Shown one piece after another: positions 53,365 through 63,860 of a stretch of 64,000 bases of DNA (its first letter is position 1; each line of letters begins with the position of its first letter). The stretch is from Inconstantimicrobium porci (GTDB lineage Bacteria; Bacillota; Clostridia; Clostridiales; Clostridiaceae), in the NCBI RefSeq assembly GCF_009696465.1, contig NZ_VULX01000012.1:23709-87708 (forward strand), given 5' to 3'. A program made the translations under genes and the position numbers. The notes beneath the pieces are model-generated. The model was not told the DNA's origin. It searched no databases and worked only from the letters and a program-made list of their open reading frames with translations.

Positions 53365-54402
53365 TTATTCTATATTTTGAATTGAAAGTGTGGATAATAA
53401 ACTTTTCAGTTTATCAAGGGAACTTCTTGTTTCATCAAGTTTTGCAGTGATTTCAGTAAACTTTTCATCAGGAAAAGCTGAACCGCTACTACTTGTATCA
53501 GATTCATGATTAATTAACGTGAATATATTATTAAGTTCAGTAAGTTTGTCTAAAATCCTATTTATATTATTTTGTATGTCCTTAATCAAAGTTTCATTAT
53601 TATTTAGTCTTTCCAATAATGCATCATATATCTTGGTAGTGTTACTGTTTGTTATATTAATGGAGTTTGAGATAGATTTAATAGTACTATCTATATTAGA
53701 TGATTGTTTTCTGTTTTCCATAAGGTTGTTCATAATTGTAGTCATATTATTGTGCATATCGATGATCATTGATTCATGGTTATTTATTTTTGATAATAGT
53801 GTGGAATATCTTACATCAGCAGAATCTGGTGTATTTTTATCGTTAGTAAGTTCCATTTCATCTTCAATCTCAGAATCTTTTAGCTGAAATTCTATGAAAG
53901 GTGGATTTTTAGCATTAGCTGAGCTTAAGATTACTGCATATTTTTCATCATAGTTAGCAGGAAATAAAACAAGATTTAAGGTTTCTAGATTTTTAGAATG
54001 ATTTTTTATAAGCTTCGTTATATTTATCCGTACAAGGGAATTTGTAATATGGCTGGGAATACTTATGCTTAAGATAGCTGTTGGATCATCAGTTTTTAAT
54101 GTTGTCCATGTAATTGTTTCATAGTCTTCAAAGTCATTACCGATGTATAGCCCAATATTACATGATGCATGGCCAGCTGTTTCTACCTTCCTAATAAAAA
54201 TGGAAAGATAAGCGTTAATGATTTGATTTTTATCTATGGTGCCAGTGTTGAAACTTAATAATGTTTTAAAAGAGTGGTAACCCAGTGAAGTTTCATTGGT
54301 GTTACCAATAGATACTATTTTATAGTTTGAGTAGTTTCTGCCTGGCTGCAGTTTATCGATGAATGATGAGAATTCACATGGAATTTTATTTGATTTTATC
54401 AT
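53365..54402 (-). CDS. DNRLRE-domain protein with long coiled-coil tail
   Basis: 345 residues. Residues about 1-172 look like a DNRLRE-type beta-sandwich (LLSFNTGTIDKNQIINAYLSIFIRK, ITWTTL, VRINITKLIKN), a fold common in secreted and spore-surface proteins. Residues about 200-345 are heptad-rich (repeated NNHESMIIDMHNNM / NNNETLIKDIQNNI units, two near repeats), predicted coiled coil. No signal peptide, consistent with a protein assembled on the spore from the mother cell rather than secreted. TTGGAGG precedes the ATG. It lies 44 nt after an Asp-box protein gene in the same direction. Confidence 0.75.
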   Translation of the reverse strand: MIKSNKIPCEFSSFIDKLQPGRNYSNYKIVSIGNTNETSLGYHSFKTLLSFNTGTIDKNQIINAYLSIFIRKVETAGHASCNIGLYIGNDFEDYETITWTTLKTDDPTAILSISIPSHITNSLVRINITKLIKNHSKNLETLNLVLFPANYDEKYAVILSSANAKNPPFIEFQLKDSEIEDEMELTNDKNTPDSADVRYSTLLSKINNHESMIIDMHNNMTTIMNNLMENRKQSSNIDSTIKSISNSINITNSNTTKIYDALLERLNNNETLIKDIQNNINRILDKLTELNNIFTLINHESDTSSSGSAFPDEKFTEITAKLDETRSSLDKLKSLLSTLSIQNIE

Positions 54403-54445
54403 TTATGCCTCCAAATAAAATTAATTTACAATACATATTGTTGAT

Positions 54446-55459
54446 TTAAGTGCCTAGTATTTTAAATGTATCAAGATCTAAGAATACAGAATAGGAGTTT
54501 ATTTCATTATCTCTATTGGGATTTGTTTTATAGTTGCAGCATGTAAAGGTCGAGATATATATCTTAGGATTTATTAATACTGGCCCCCAAGTATCACCTG
54601 AATCGTCTGAAATACAAAAATATAGATTATTATACTCGCTCCATTGAGCACTTATTCTTGAATTCTGTTCTAGTATTGTTGGAAATGAACAAGCTGTAGC
54701 ATCTCCTAAAGTATTGTAGTGCAATATAGTAAAATGATTATTATCAATATAGCCTTGTATGTAGGAACACTGATATTTATAGAGATCTTTTTCAGAAAAT
54801 AAAATATGATAGTTATTTTTTTTATCAATTAGAGCGGAAAGGTATATTTTGTCATGACGAGAATTTGTTAACTGTATAGGTTTTTCCCATCTTAAGCTCT
54901 CTTTGTTAAAAAGTGAAAGGAAGAGTTCTTCATGATTATTACATAATTTATAATATAATATACTCATGTTTTTACTTGAATTATATAAAGTTACGTAATT
55001 TGTGAGCGTATTATAACTTACCAGGTTAATAATGTTTTTACGCCAGCCATTGGTATTTTTATGATAATGAATAAGATTGCATTTATGTGGAGATGATTTT
55101 TCAGAACAATAGTAAAATATATTAATAGAATTATTTATTATTTTTATAGATACATATTTTATAGATATTTGGATTGTATTGAAATTAAGTAGTCGCTTTT
55201 TGACTATGATTCTATCCTTAATAAGGATGTATATAAGAGAGCCTTTTTTATCATTTACTATACCGTATATGTTGTCATTGTTATCTATTTCAAACCAGTA
55301 GTCTATAAAGGTGAAATGCCCATCAAATATTTTTTTAGAATATATAAGCTTATTTTTATTGCCATATCTCGATATGATTAAGCCATTTTGGTTGTTAATC
55401 TCAAAAATATCATTATTTCGATTTTTTATTAGTGTTATAAAGTTTCTTGAAAAACTCAT
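54446..55459 (-). CDS. Beta-propeller-like protein with Asp-box, sialidase-related fold
   Basis: 337 residues rich in Asn, Ile, Tyr and Ser with repeating beta-strand pattern. One clear Asp-box, SDDSGDTWGP, sits near residue 292; a further W at NGWRKN hints at degenerate blades. No catalytic sialidase triad can be recognised, so a structural or binding role is likely. Start chosen at ATG 55459, preceded by GGGGAG, rather than at 55489. Divergent from the Cys-rich exosporium-like gene and upstream of the DNRLRE gene, so probably part of one spore-surface cluster. Confidence 0.65.
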   Translation of the reverse strand: MSFSRNFITLIKNRNNDIFEINNQNGLIISRYGNKNKLIYSKKIFDGHFTFIDYWFEIDNNDNIYGIVNDKKGSLIYILIKDRIIVKKRLLNFNTIQISIKYVSIKIINNSINIFYYCSEKSSPHKCNLIHYHKNTNGWRKNIINLVSYNTLTNYVTLYNSSKNMSILYYKLCNNHEELFLSLFNKESLRWEKPIQLTNSRHDKIYLSALIDKKNNYHILFSEKDLYKYQCSYIQGYIDNNHFTILHYNTLGDATACSFPTILEQNSRISAQWSEYNNLYFCISDDSGDTWGPVLINPKIYISTFTCCNYKTNPNRDNEINSYSVFLDLDTFKILGT

Positions 55460-55543
55460 TAAGAATTTCTCCCCAAAATATATTCTCATAATATCTATAT
55501 GACTAAAAATTTATATTATACCAGGAATGCTTAAAAATAAAGA

Positions 55544-55570
55544 ACAAATCATAGTTCATATCATAATTTA
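55544..55570 (+). promoter_or_regulatory. Sigma-K-like promoter of the Cys-rich protein gene
   Basis: AC at 55544-55545, 16-nt spacer, CATAATTTA at 55562-55570. This fits the sigma-K pattern AC-N16/17-CATANNNTA exactly. It lies 50 bp before the coding start of a spore-coat-like protein. Confidence 0.65.
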
Positions 55571-55619
55571 TATCATAAGCAAAAAGAAACTTTCATTAAA
55601 ATAAGGAGGTTAATTTATA

Positions 55620-56816
55620 ATGGCAAATTGTAATTGTAATCATAATTGCGAACCAGGTACTGCTGTACGTGGATGTTTTTCAAAAGGATGTACAAATAAT
55701 AAGTTCAGTGCTGCAAATTGTCCATGTACTCCATGCAATTCACCTGTAATAGTTGAGACTGATCCCAATTTGAGTAATCAAGTATTGGTTCCGATATTAG
55801 CCAATGTTGTTCAAAATTGCATGACAGTTAATAAATATGAGACAGCATGTCCAGATAATCTTGTTTTTTTAACAAACTTTCCAGTAGGGTCAGGTACAAA
55901 CGAACCTTCTGGAGCTGTTTGTATTAAAGGAATTTCTTATAGTTATGATTGTATAGGAATTGATATTCCAGGACCATCAAAAACAATAACTGGTTATCTT
56001 GATGGTAACGTATTAGCATTGACAGCTACTAAAGCTGCATGTTCATGTGGATATGAATGGGACTGGGGACATTCAGGGTCAGTAGAACTTTATAATGAAT
56101 TTGAAGGTTCTGCAAGAACAACTGCATGTTGTTGTACTAAGACCAATCCACCTACTTCTAGACAATATGCTTTAAGAAAAATATGTGAAACAAAACTTAA
56201 GTTTGCAATATGCAATTTAAAGGTGACTATTCAGGGTACAATAGGAGGATATCCATTTACAGCAGAACTTAAAGGTACAGCAGAAAAGAAATTTGGCAAG
56301 TACAAGTTTACACCTTTAGGCAACCCAACTTCTTTAGGTGCATTATCATTTCCTGAAACTTTGAACTTTGCTGGAAGGATGTGTTTGCCAACATGTACAA
56401 AACTGAATATTAGTGAGCAATTTGAGAATTGTCTAACAATTGACTGTATAAGGCCAATTTCTGCAACTTATACAAATATACCATGGTTAATGCCACCAGC
56501 ACCAGTAGCAGCACCTAAAGCTGAACCTACAGGAACACCTGAAGCTGAATCTACAGCAGCTCCTGAATCATTATTTATACCTGGATACCCTCAACCAGTT
56601 TATGGATATTATCTTCTGGCTGCAGGTGATTTATCATTAATAATAAATAAACAGATTTATGCAACAACAACTGAGAAACTTGCGGTTCTTACAACTGAAG
56701 GATCTCATATTGTATGTAATGATGGAAATTCAACAATTCCAACATGCCCTCAAACATCACCATGTACTAATACTTCAATACCATGTCCACCAGCTCCTGA
56801 AGTATTTGAAGAATAA
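55620..56816 (+). CDS. Cysteine-rich exosporium-like protein (CsxA/CsxC-type)
   Basis: 398 residues with 27 cysteines, many in pairs or triplets (CNCNHNC, PCTPC, CSCG, CCC, DC). The start MANCNCNHNCEPGTAVRGCF and the segment VIVETDPNLSNQVLVPI resemble the cysteine-rich exosporium proteins of Clostridium sporogenes and C. botulinum, which cross-link by disulphides into the crystalline basal layer. A Pro/Ala/Glu/Thr-rich linker (residues about 297-320) precedes a Pro/Cys-rich tail. No signal peptide, as expected for mother-cell assembly. AAGGAGG before the ATG and a sigma-K-like promoter. Family name is from recall, but the spore role is well supported. Confidence 0.82.
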   Translation: MANCNCNHNCEPGTAVRGCFSKGCTNNKFSAANCPCTPCNSPVIVETDPNLSNQVLVPILANVVQNCMTVNKYETACPDNLVFLTNFPVGSGTNEPSGAVCIKGISYSYDCIGIDIPGPSKTITGYLDGNVLALTATKAACSCGYEWDWGHSGSVELYNEFEGSARTTACCCTKTNPPTSRQYALRKICETKLKFAICNLKVTIQGTIGGYPFTAELKGTAEKKFGKYKFTPLGNPTSLGALSFPETLNFAGRMCLPTCTKLNISEQFENCLTIDCIRPISATYTNIPWLMPPAPVAAPKAEPTGTPEAESTAAPESLFIPGYPQPVYGYYLLAAGDLSLIINKQIYATTTEKLAVLTTEGSHIVCNDGNSTIPTCPQTSPCTNTSIPCPPAPEVFEE

Positions 56817-56868
56817 TATAAATAAAAAATTAGGTTGTATCGAAGGTATTCGATATGAACTCAAATAA

Positions 56869-56903
56869 AAAAGGTAGATCCGCAATTGAGTCTACCTTTT
56901 TTT
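56869..56903 (+). terminator. Intrinsic terminator of the Cys-rich gene
   Basis: AAAAGGTAGA pairs with TCTACCTTTT over a TCCGCAATTGAG-type loop, T7 run. Confidence 0.9.
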
Positions 56904-57300
56904 GGACATAAGTACATTTATGGATAATTTATCTATATTAAGGAAGAGGATAAATGATCGATTAAAATTTAAATACAATGTAGCAATAGTGATCATATAA
57001 AGGCAAAAGCTATTAATAGCTATGTCATATTACCTTTATACATCAAAAGTTTGATTCATATGTTAGACTTAGAAATCGTAAGTGTGTTGAAGTGCAACGT
57101 GGTATTTATAGTAAGACAAGACCTAACTTAGCAATAGAGTAAATGAAAACGATATTAAAAAACTAAGTATTTTTTCATTTTGCATCATAAATATACAATA
57201 AAAATAAAAAATGTACAAAACTACTTTGTAAAAATTTATATAATAAAATCATAAGGCAATTGCAAAAAAAATTTAATTTTTATATAAGGAGTCGAGTACT
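56904..57300. other. Upstream region of glycogen phosphorylase, with cre-like site
   Basis: No reading frame. Contains a perfect palindrome AGCTATTAATAGCT (57008-57021), a cre-like TGAAAACGATATTA (57144-57157; one mismatch to the consensus) and TATAAT at 57239-57244 with no good -35. AAGGAGTCGAG lies before the ATG at 57301. CcpA control of reserve glucan use would make sense. Confidence 0.5.
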
Positions 57301-59562
57301 ATGGTTGAAAAGAAATTAGCCGAAATTCTTGAAAAAAGATATGAAAAAACAATTAAAGAAGCAAGTAATGAAGAAATTTATTTAGCTCTTTTAGAACTTA
57401 CTAAGAAGAGCATAAAGAATAAGGGTACAAATAAAGGTGACAAGAAATTATACTATATTTCAGCAGAATTTTTAATAGGAAAACTATTATCTAACAATCT
57501 TATTAATTTAGGACTTTATGATGATGTAAAGAAAACTTTGGCTGAAAATGGCAAAGATTTGACTGAAATAGAAGAAATAGAATTAGAACCTTCTTTGGGA
57601 AATGGCGGTCTTGGAAGACTTGCAGCATGTTTCCTTGATTCTATAGCTACTTTAGGATTAAATGGTGATGGTGTTGGTTTAAATTATCACTTTGGATTAT
57701 TTAAACAGGTATTCAAAGATAACAAACAGGACACAGAAAAGAATCCTTGGATAACAAAAGAAAGCTGGTTAAATAAAACAGATATTAAATTTACAGTACC
57801 ATTTGCAGGATTTAATGTTACTTCAACTTTATATGATATTGATGTAACAGGATATAATCAAGCATGCAATAAACTTAGATTATTCGATATAGATACAATA
57901 GATGAAACATTAGTTGAAGATGGAATCAATTTTGATAAGGAAGATATAAAGAAAAACTTAACTTTATTCTTATATCCAGATGATAGTGATGATGCTGGAA
58001 GAATCTTAAGAATATATCAACAGTACTTCATGGTAAGTAATGCTGCACAGCTTATTTTAATGGAAGCAGAAGAAAATGGATATGACCTACATAAGTTAAA
58101 TGAACATGTAGTAATTCAGATAAATGATACACATCCATCAATGGTAATTCCTGAATTAATTCGTCTTCTTGGAATAAAGGGAATACCTATGAAAGAAGCT
58201 ATTGATATAGTATCAAAGACTTGTGCATATACTAACCATACAATATTAGCTGAAGCACTTGAAAAATGGCCAATAGATTTCTTACAGAAAGCAGTTCCTC
58301 AATTATTACCAATAATAAGAGAACTTGATAATCAGGTAAGATTAAAATATGATGATGAAAGAGTTTATATTATAGATGATGAAAAACGTGTTCATATGGC
58401 AAATATGGACATTCATTATGGATTCAGCGTAAACGGTGTTGCAGCACTTCATACTGAAATACTTGAAAAGGTTGAATTAAAGCCATTCTACGATATATAT
58501 CCAGAAAAGTTCAATAACAAGACTAATGGTATAACATTTAGAAGATGGTTATTACACTGCAACAATGAACTTGCAAACTACATCACTGAACTTATAGGTG
58601 AAGACTACAAGACTAATGCAGACAAGCTTCAGGATTTAGGAAAGTTCGTAAATGATAAAGCGGTATTAAATAAGCTTGCTGAAATCAAACAGCATAATAA
58701 GACTGCTTTAAAGAAATACATTAAGGAAACTGAAGGCATTGATATAGATGATCATTCTATATTTGATATTCAGATAAAGAGACTTCATGAATACAAGAGA
58801 CAACAGATGAATGTTTTATATATCATCAATAAGTATCTTGAAATAAAAGATGGGAAATATCCTACAACTCCAATAACTATGATATTTGGAGCAAAGGCTG
58901 CACCAGCTTATATAATTGCACAAGATATAATTCATGCTATACTTTGCTTACAGCAGATAATTGATAACGATCCAGTAGTAAGCAAATACTTAAAAGTAGT
59001 TATGGTAGAAAACTATAATGTAACAAAGGCTTCTAAGTTAATTCCAGCTTGTGATGTTTCAGAACAAATATCTCTAGCATCTAAAGAAGCAAGTGGTACT
59101 GGTAACATGAAGTTTATGCTTAATGGTGCATTAACTCTTGGAACTGAAGATGGTGCTAATGTTGAAATACATCAATTAGTTGGAGATGGAAACATCTATA
59201 TCTTTGGTGAATCTAGTGAACAGGTTATAGAGCATTATGAAAAAGCAGATTATGTTTCAAAGGAATATTATGAAAAAGAAAACATCAAGGAACTTGTTGA
59301 TTTCTTAGTAAGTGATGAAATGTTAGCTGTTGGAGATGAAGAAAATCTAACAAGATTATGGAAAGAATTAATTAATAAAGATTGGTTTATGACTTTACTT
59401 GATATTGAAGACTATATAAAGACAAAGGAACAAGTTTTCAAAGATTATGAAGACAGAGAAGCTTGGAACAAGAAAGTTCTAGTTAATATCAGCAAAGCTG
59501 GATTCTTCTCATCAGATAGAACAATAGCAGAATATAACAGAGACATTTGGAAGTTGAAATAA
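57301..59562 (+). CDS. glgP: Glycogen/maltodextrin phosphorylase (GT35)
   Basis: Releases glucose-1-phosphate from alpha-1,4-glucans using pyridoxal phosphate. 753 residues, the short clostridial form. The N-terminal [52 protein letters not shown] and the PLP region with Lys604 in [17 protein letters not shown] are all visible, followed by [10 protein letters not shown]. Monocistronic with terminators on both sides. It connects intracellular glycogen, or sugars from the nearby importer, to glycolysis. Confidence 0.96.
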   Translation: MVEKKLAEILEKRYEKTIKEASNEEIYLALLELTKKSIKNKGTNKGDKKLYYISAEFLIGKLLSNNLINLGLYDDVKKTLAENGKDLTEIEEIELEPSLGNGGLGRLAACFLDSIATLGLNGDGVGLNYHFGLFKQVFKDNKQDTEKNPWITKESWLNKTDIKFTVPFAGFNVTSTLYDIDVTGYNQACNKLRLFDIDTIDETLVEDGINFDKEDIKKNLTLFLYPDDSDDAGRILRIYQQYFMVSNAAQLILMEAEENGYDLHKLNEHVVIQINDTHPSMVIPELIRLLGIKGIPMKEAIDIVSKTCAYTNHTILAEALEKWPIDFLQKAVPQLLPIIRELDNQVRLKYDDERVYIIDDEKRVHMANMDIHYGFSVNGVAALHTEILEKVELKPFYDIYPEKFNNKTNGITFRRWLLHCNNELANYITELIGEDYKTNADKLQDLGKFVNDKAVLNKLAEIKQHNKTALKKYIKETEGIDIDDHSIFDIQIKRLHEYKRQQMNVLYIINKYLEIKDGKYPTTPITMIFGAKAAPAYIIAQDIIHAILCLQQIIDNDPVVSKYLKVVMVENYNVTKASKLIPACDVSEQISLASKEASGTGNMKFMLNGALTLGTEDGANVEIHQLVGDGNIYIFGESSEQVIEHYEKADYVSKEYYEKENIKELVDFLVSDEMLAVGDEENLTRLWKELINKDWFMTLLDIEDYIKTKEQVFKDYEDREAWNKKVLVNISKAGFFSSDRTIAEYNRDIWKLK

Positions 59563-59597
59563 TTTAAGTTAACTCCTTTAAAGACAAATTAATATAT

Positions 59598-59664
59598 TGA
59601 GCTCAGTATGAATGTATGATTAAATCTTTGTTTTTGTGAATTTACTGTACTGGGCTCATTTTTT
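59598..59664 (+). terminator. Terminator after glgP with long loop
   Basis: TGAGCTCAGTA (59598-59608) pairs with TACTGGGCTCA (59648-59658, one G-U) over a loop of about 40 nt, T6 run. Confidence 0.8.
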
Positions 59665-59787
59665 GTTAATTTTGAAATTGATAAATTAGCTACTTCTAAT
59701 AGTTAAGAACTTGATATATTGTGCCAGTTAATGAAGTGAAGATCATGTAATGAGGTATGCGTAGATAATAGTTCATACAGTTAAATA

Positions 59788-59830
59788 AAAAGACTCCTGC
59801 CACAAAAGAGTAGACAGGAGTTGTTTTTTT
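59788..59830. terminator. Bidirectional terminator before the phosphoesterase 3' end
   Basis: ACTCCTG pairs with CAGGAGT; AAAAAG on the left and T7 on the right serve both directions. Confidence 0.85.
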
Positions 59831-59839
59831 ACAGTCTAA

Positions 59840-61930
59840 TTACTGTTGGTTCTTCTTTTTCTTCATATAAACGCTATCTGCTGCGATAACACCTAAAATA
59901 ATCAGGATTACAGCCACTGAAGCTATTGTTACGTCATTTATTACAGAGCCTGTTTTTGGCATAGCTACTGTTGATACTGATTTTGTTTTATCAGCAGCTG
60001 CTTTTGTTACAGTTTGTTTGCCCAAATTCGTAGTATCATTTTTGACATCAGCTTTATTTGATGATGTAGACACGGCTTGTTTCTTGCTACTATTTTTATC
60101 AGACTGTGGTTCATTGTTTATGTCGTTTTTAGAATTATCAGCTGCTGTGTTGTTTGAAACATTTTTTGTATCATCACCGATTTTAATTCCTTTAAATGCT
60201 GAAATCATGTCTGAAGTTATTCTGCCAGTAAAATCTACTAATACACAGTTTGATATATTATTATAAGAAACATCAATTCCTTGTTTGTATAGTGAGTCAG
60301 CATTTATTTTACTGCTGTCATTATTTAGAGTATCAGCTGTTGTGAACTTATATGACTTTTTATTTACTGTAAGAGTAAGTGATTTATTATCATAAGTTCC
60401 GCCATAATACTTAGAAATTAGTGATAAATCTATATAAGCTTTTTTATTATTAATTGTTACATCATAGTTGTCTTGAACTGTTCCGGCAATAGAAAGCTTT
60501 GTTTTATCGAACTTTTTGATATTCATCTTTGTACTGTTAGCAGGATTATCCTTGTCAATTGTCAATGAATCAACTTTTACTGGTGCTTTATAAAGCTTAT
60601 TATTTTTATTTGAAGATGACGTATCGATAATGTTGTATTTATAAGCATCTATTGTCAGTTTTCCATCATTTATAGATACAACTTCGTATGAAGGACTATC
60701 CTGACAGTCTATGAAAGAAGCATCCCAGATTTTATTGTTAAGGTCTGTATAATACTTATTTCCGCTTCTGCCTGTTACATAATATACAGTTCCTTTTGCG
60801 TAATCTGTATTGTATGTGCTACCTTTAATTGCATAAGATCTGGAAAGACCATGATCATGACCGTTGAAGACAACATCTACATGATGCTTTTCGATAACTG
60901 GTGTTAAGATATCTTTAATAGCAGGGTTGTTTCTAGTCTTTTTATTATAATAGGGTGTTTTATGAAACATTACAAAATTCCATTTCTGCTTACTGCCTGC
61001 AAGATCTTTATCAAGCCACTCAGCCTGTGCAGTAAGGAATGTGTCATCATTTGAAGCTTCTTCATCTATCTGACTGTCAAGAACAGCTATATGTGCATTA
61101 CCATAATTAAAAGAATAAGATTGGCTCAGATGACCAAATGATCCATTCTGTGGAGTCTTAAACTGGCTCACAAGATTTTTTGGAGAACCGCTATCATTGT
61201 CGCTTACATGATAAGTTTCATGATTGCCCTGGACTGCCATTTCAGGAAGTTTGTTAATGACACCGTCAGCTGCATTAAACCAGTTATCCCAGTGCATATA
61301 GCTCTCTCCGTTCTCCACAAGATCGCCCATATTCATCATGAAAGAAGAATCTTTATTGTTTTCATAAGCAGCTGTTACTGTATTATGCCATGGAGTATAT
61401 TGGGGATTTTCTTTAAGACCACTTTGTGAATCACCGAATATTAAGAATTTAAAATTTGTAGTATTTTCTTTTTCAGTCTTAAAAGTGCTTACTGAACTCA
61501 TCTTTTCATTGCCATCTTTATCAATGCCGATAATTTGGTATTCATACTTAGTGTTTGGAGATAAATTATTTAACTCAGCACTGTACACAGTCTGAGAGCC
61601 TTCAGTTGTTTTATTTCCTGTTTTGCTTGTAAGTTTTTCAGTCTTGATGTTATTGAATGAAGACCATACAGTACTGCCTAATTTTCTATATTTGAGCTTA
61701 GCTGATTTGTTTGTGGAGATAGTTCTCCAGGAAATAGTCTGAGTTGTTTTTGGGTTGTTAGTCCAAGATAAAATAATATGATCTGGTGTAGAGGTAGAAT
61801 TAAGATTTTCATCAACAGCAGTGCTGCTATAAGATACCTCAGATCCCTTAACAGTATAAGAACTTACTGATGAAACCATAGTTCCAGCCAGTGTTAATGG
61901 TATTAGTAGCGATAATATCCTTTTTTTCAT
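59840..61930 (-). CDS. Wall-anchored purple acid phosphatase-like metallophosphoesterase
   Basis: 696-residue secreted enzyme. Signal peptide 1-29; purple-acid-phosphatase N-terminal Ig-like domain about 48-155. Metallophosphoesterase domain about 160-395 with FGDSQ (D167), GDLVENG (D203), GNHE (235-238), H323 and GHDH (357-360). A domain resembling copper amine oxidase N-terminal repeats spans about 485-575, then an Asn/Ser/Lys-rich linker. The C-terminus has a sorting signal MPKTG (657-661), a hydrophobic helix and KKKK, a variant of LPXTG with Met first. CAGGAGG precedes the ATG. It should release phosphate from extracellular esters. Confidence 0.9.
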   Translation of the reverse strand: MKKRILSLLIPLTLAGTMVSSVSSYTVKGSEVSYSSTAVDENLNSTSTPDHIILSWTNNPKTTQTISWRTISTNKSAKLKYRKLGSTVWSSFNNIKTEKLTSKTGNKTTEGSQTVYSAELNNLSPNTKYEYQIIGIDKDGNEKMSSVSTFKTEKENTTNFKFLIFGDSQSGLKENPQYTPWHNTVTAAYENNKDSSFMMNMGDLVENGESYMHWDNWFNAADGVINKLPEMAVQGNHETYHVSDNDSGSPKNLVSQFKTPQNGSFGHLSQSYSFNYGNAHIAVLDSQIDEEASNDDTFLTAQAEWLDKDLAGSKQKWNFVMFHKTPYYNKKTRNNPAIKDILTPVIEKHHVDVVFNGHDHGLSRSYAIKGSTYNTDYAKGTVYYVTGRSGNKYYTDLNNKIWDASFIDCQDSPSYEVVSINDGKLTIDAYKYNIIDTSSSNKNNKLYKAPVKVDSLTIDKDNPANSTKMNIKKFDKTKLSIAGTVQDNYDVTINNKKAYIDLSLISKYYGGTYDNKSLTLTVNKKSYKFTTADTLNNDSSKINADSLYKQGIDVSYNNISNCVLVDFTGRITSDMISAFKGIKIGDDTKNVSNNTAADNSKNDINNEPQSDKNSSKKQAVSTSSNKADVKNDTTNLGKQTVTKAAADKTKSVSTVAMPKTGSVINDVTIASVAVILIILGVIAADSVYMKKKKNQQ

Positions 61931-62053
61931 TGTTTCCTCCTGAAAATTTAAATTATTTTTCAGATTTATCTTAACTTTACAATGTTAATTTTAATGTAGA
62001 TAATATTAATATTACCAAAAACAATGTTAAAAATACGTAATTTATATAAGTAT

Positions 62054-63860
62054 GAGCACTCACGGAAACTAAATTAAAAATTGAGTGAATGAAAATTTTA
62101 TTTATTTTTTCTGTGAAGCTTCAATATATAACATGGTACTTGTAAAAAAAGGTATAGCAAACAAACCTGCAATATGCAAGTTTTAAAAAAATTACATTTT
62201 TTATCGGAGTGCTTAATGCAATAAGTTTATTAAATTAAATTTACTGTCTTTAAGTCGTGCATCTAAATGGATATTAATTGATGCAATCATAGTCATAAAA
62301 GAATAATGCTTTTTTCCTCGTATTCTTAGTGAATGAATTTTATAATCATTAAGAATACGGTTATTGATACGCTCAGAACAAGTTCTAATTTTATATATTG
62401 TTTTCCACTGCTTTGAATCTCTTGGAATCTTAGTGAATAAACGAAGATCCCAGCTTGGTTTAGTATGGATTACTCTGCCGTAAGGCGAAGGCGAACAATT
62501 ATTAGAACATGAGCAGCTAGATATTTTTTTGCATGCCAATGGGCATCGCCATTTTATACGTGAACGGCTTTTTTCAAAGCCATCATAAATCATTTCATGG
62601 CCGCCTATGCATATTGGAACTCCCTTTTCTGTAACAGTTAAGGAAGGTGGATATTTTGAATTGCCTTTGTTTTTGGTATTCAAATCAATAACGGGATTAA
62701 TGTTCCATTTGGAGCATAATTCATATGTTGGATAGTTATCGTTGGCTGAATCAAGTAGGTAATTTGATACTGGGAACTGCGGTAACAGTTCTCTGAATTC
62801 AGCTAATGCAACTATTCCAGTAACACTATCATGCCTGCTCGCTTCAACAAAGCGAAGATATAAAGGCAAGTCAGTTTTTAAATTTTTGTTATATGTAGAA
62901 AGGGTATATAGTGTATAGCCATAGAACCATTGAGATTCATGGCTATCCCAACCCCAAGTAGCTTCAATATCAGATAGCTTACGAGCACATTTACAGTCAT
63001 AAATTCCTTTTTGCCTACAGTCACATGTTTTATGACCATAGTAAGAAGAATGACAGTGTACACAAGTGCCGTCACCGGCAATCGTAAGATTATTTTGATC
63101 AATTAAATTTAATGAAAAAGAAGGCTCAACAGCTACCATCGCAAAAATTTTTTGAAGTAATTTTTCGGCTCTATTGTTAAATGAGCGGCCTTTTTCAAAA
63201 AAGTCAGCAATACGCTTTACTATACCAGGTCTTTTATTAGGAAGTTTATTGTTTTTGCCAGGTGATTTTGTTTTGGCAGGTTTCTTTTTATAACTAACAG
63301 GACGTTTTAAGTTTTCCCTGTGAGTTTTTAAATCTGCAAGCCATAGCCTTGAAATGAAGTCATAATGTGCACCTAATGATGGTGTATTATCGCTAGCGCA
63401 GCCGATACAAATTGCTAATAAAGAGTCATTTTTAAGTTTATTGACCCATTTAGTTATGCTTGTTTCTTTTTGAAAAAGCATTAAAGAAAATGAGCGAAAT
63501 ATTTCAGGTTGAAATTTAGCTGGTCTGCCAGTTTGAGAATAATAAGGTTTTAATATCTCACCTAATATATCCAAATCAAGACAATAAAGTTTTGAAATAG
63601 TAGATTCCATTTCGATAACTCTACTTGGATTAGATTTTAATATTGGTTTGAGATTTGAAATAATAAATTGCTGATATTCAGCATGAGATCTCCAATTTTT
63701 TAACATAATACACAACTCCTAAAAAGTATTTCTAGGAATTGTGGCCGCAAATTTCTAATGATTTGTCAAGTTATTTTGCTAAAAAATTGGGGGGAAATTA
63801 AGAAAAAATAAATTTATCAAAAGAGTAAGCATGGGACTTATGGAGTTTCCGTGAGTGCTC
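62054..63860. mobile_element. Complete insertion sequence with 17-bp ends and 6-bp target duplication
   Basis: Perfect terminal inverted repeats GAGCACTCACGGAAACT at 62054-62070 and its complement at 63844-63860. The bases AAGTAT occur directly outside both ends (62048-62053 and 63861-63866), a clean target duplication. The 1807-bp element holds one intact transposase on the minus strand. Identical ends and duplication suggest recent insertion. It sits upstream of the phosphoesterase gene, about 120 bp from its start, so could alter that promoter. Confidence 0.93.
62213..63706 (-). CDS. DDE transposase (IS4/IS5/IS1182-type superfamily)
   Basis: 497-residue transposase. A helical N-terminal DNA-binding region (KPYYSQTGRPAKFQPEIFRSFSL near residues 55-77) resembles DUF772-type domains. 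The DDE-like core contains IAGDGTCVHCH (first Asp), YLLDSANDNY (second Asp) and a C-terminal KIRTCSERINNRI (Glu). A Cys/His-rich insert (CHSSYYGHKTCDCRQKG.., CKCARK) is unusual and may bind zinc. ATG 63706 has AGGAGT eight bases upstream and is preferred over TTG 63715. Confidence 0.88.
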   Translation of the reverse strand: MLKNWRSHAEYQQFIISNLKPILKSNPSRVIEMESTISKLYCLDLDILGEILKPYYSQTGRPAKFQPEIFRSFSLMLFQKETSITKWVNKLKNDSLLAICIGCASDNTPSLGAHYDFISRLWLADLKTHRENLKRPVSYKKKPAKTKSPGKNNKLPNKRPGIVKRIADFFEKGRSFNNRAEKLLQKIFAMVAVEPSFSLNLIDQNNLTIAGDGTCVHCHSSYYGHKTCDCRQKGIYDCKCARKLSDIEATWGWDSHESQWFYGYTLYTLSTYNKNLKTDLPLYLRFVEASRHDSVTGIVALAEFRELLPQFPVSNYLLDSANDNYPTYELCSKWNINPVIDLNTKNKGNSKYPPSLTVTEKGVPICIGGHEMIYDGFEKSRSRIKWRCPLACKKISSCSCSNNCSPSPYGRVIHTKPSWDLRLFTKIPRDSKQWKTIYKIRTCSERINNRILNDYKIHSLRIRGKKHYSFMTMIASINIHLDARLKDSKFNLINLLH

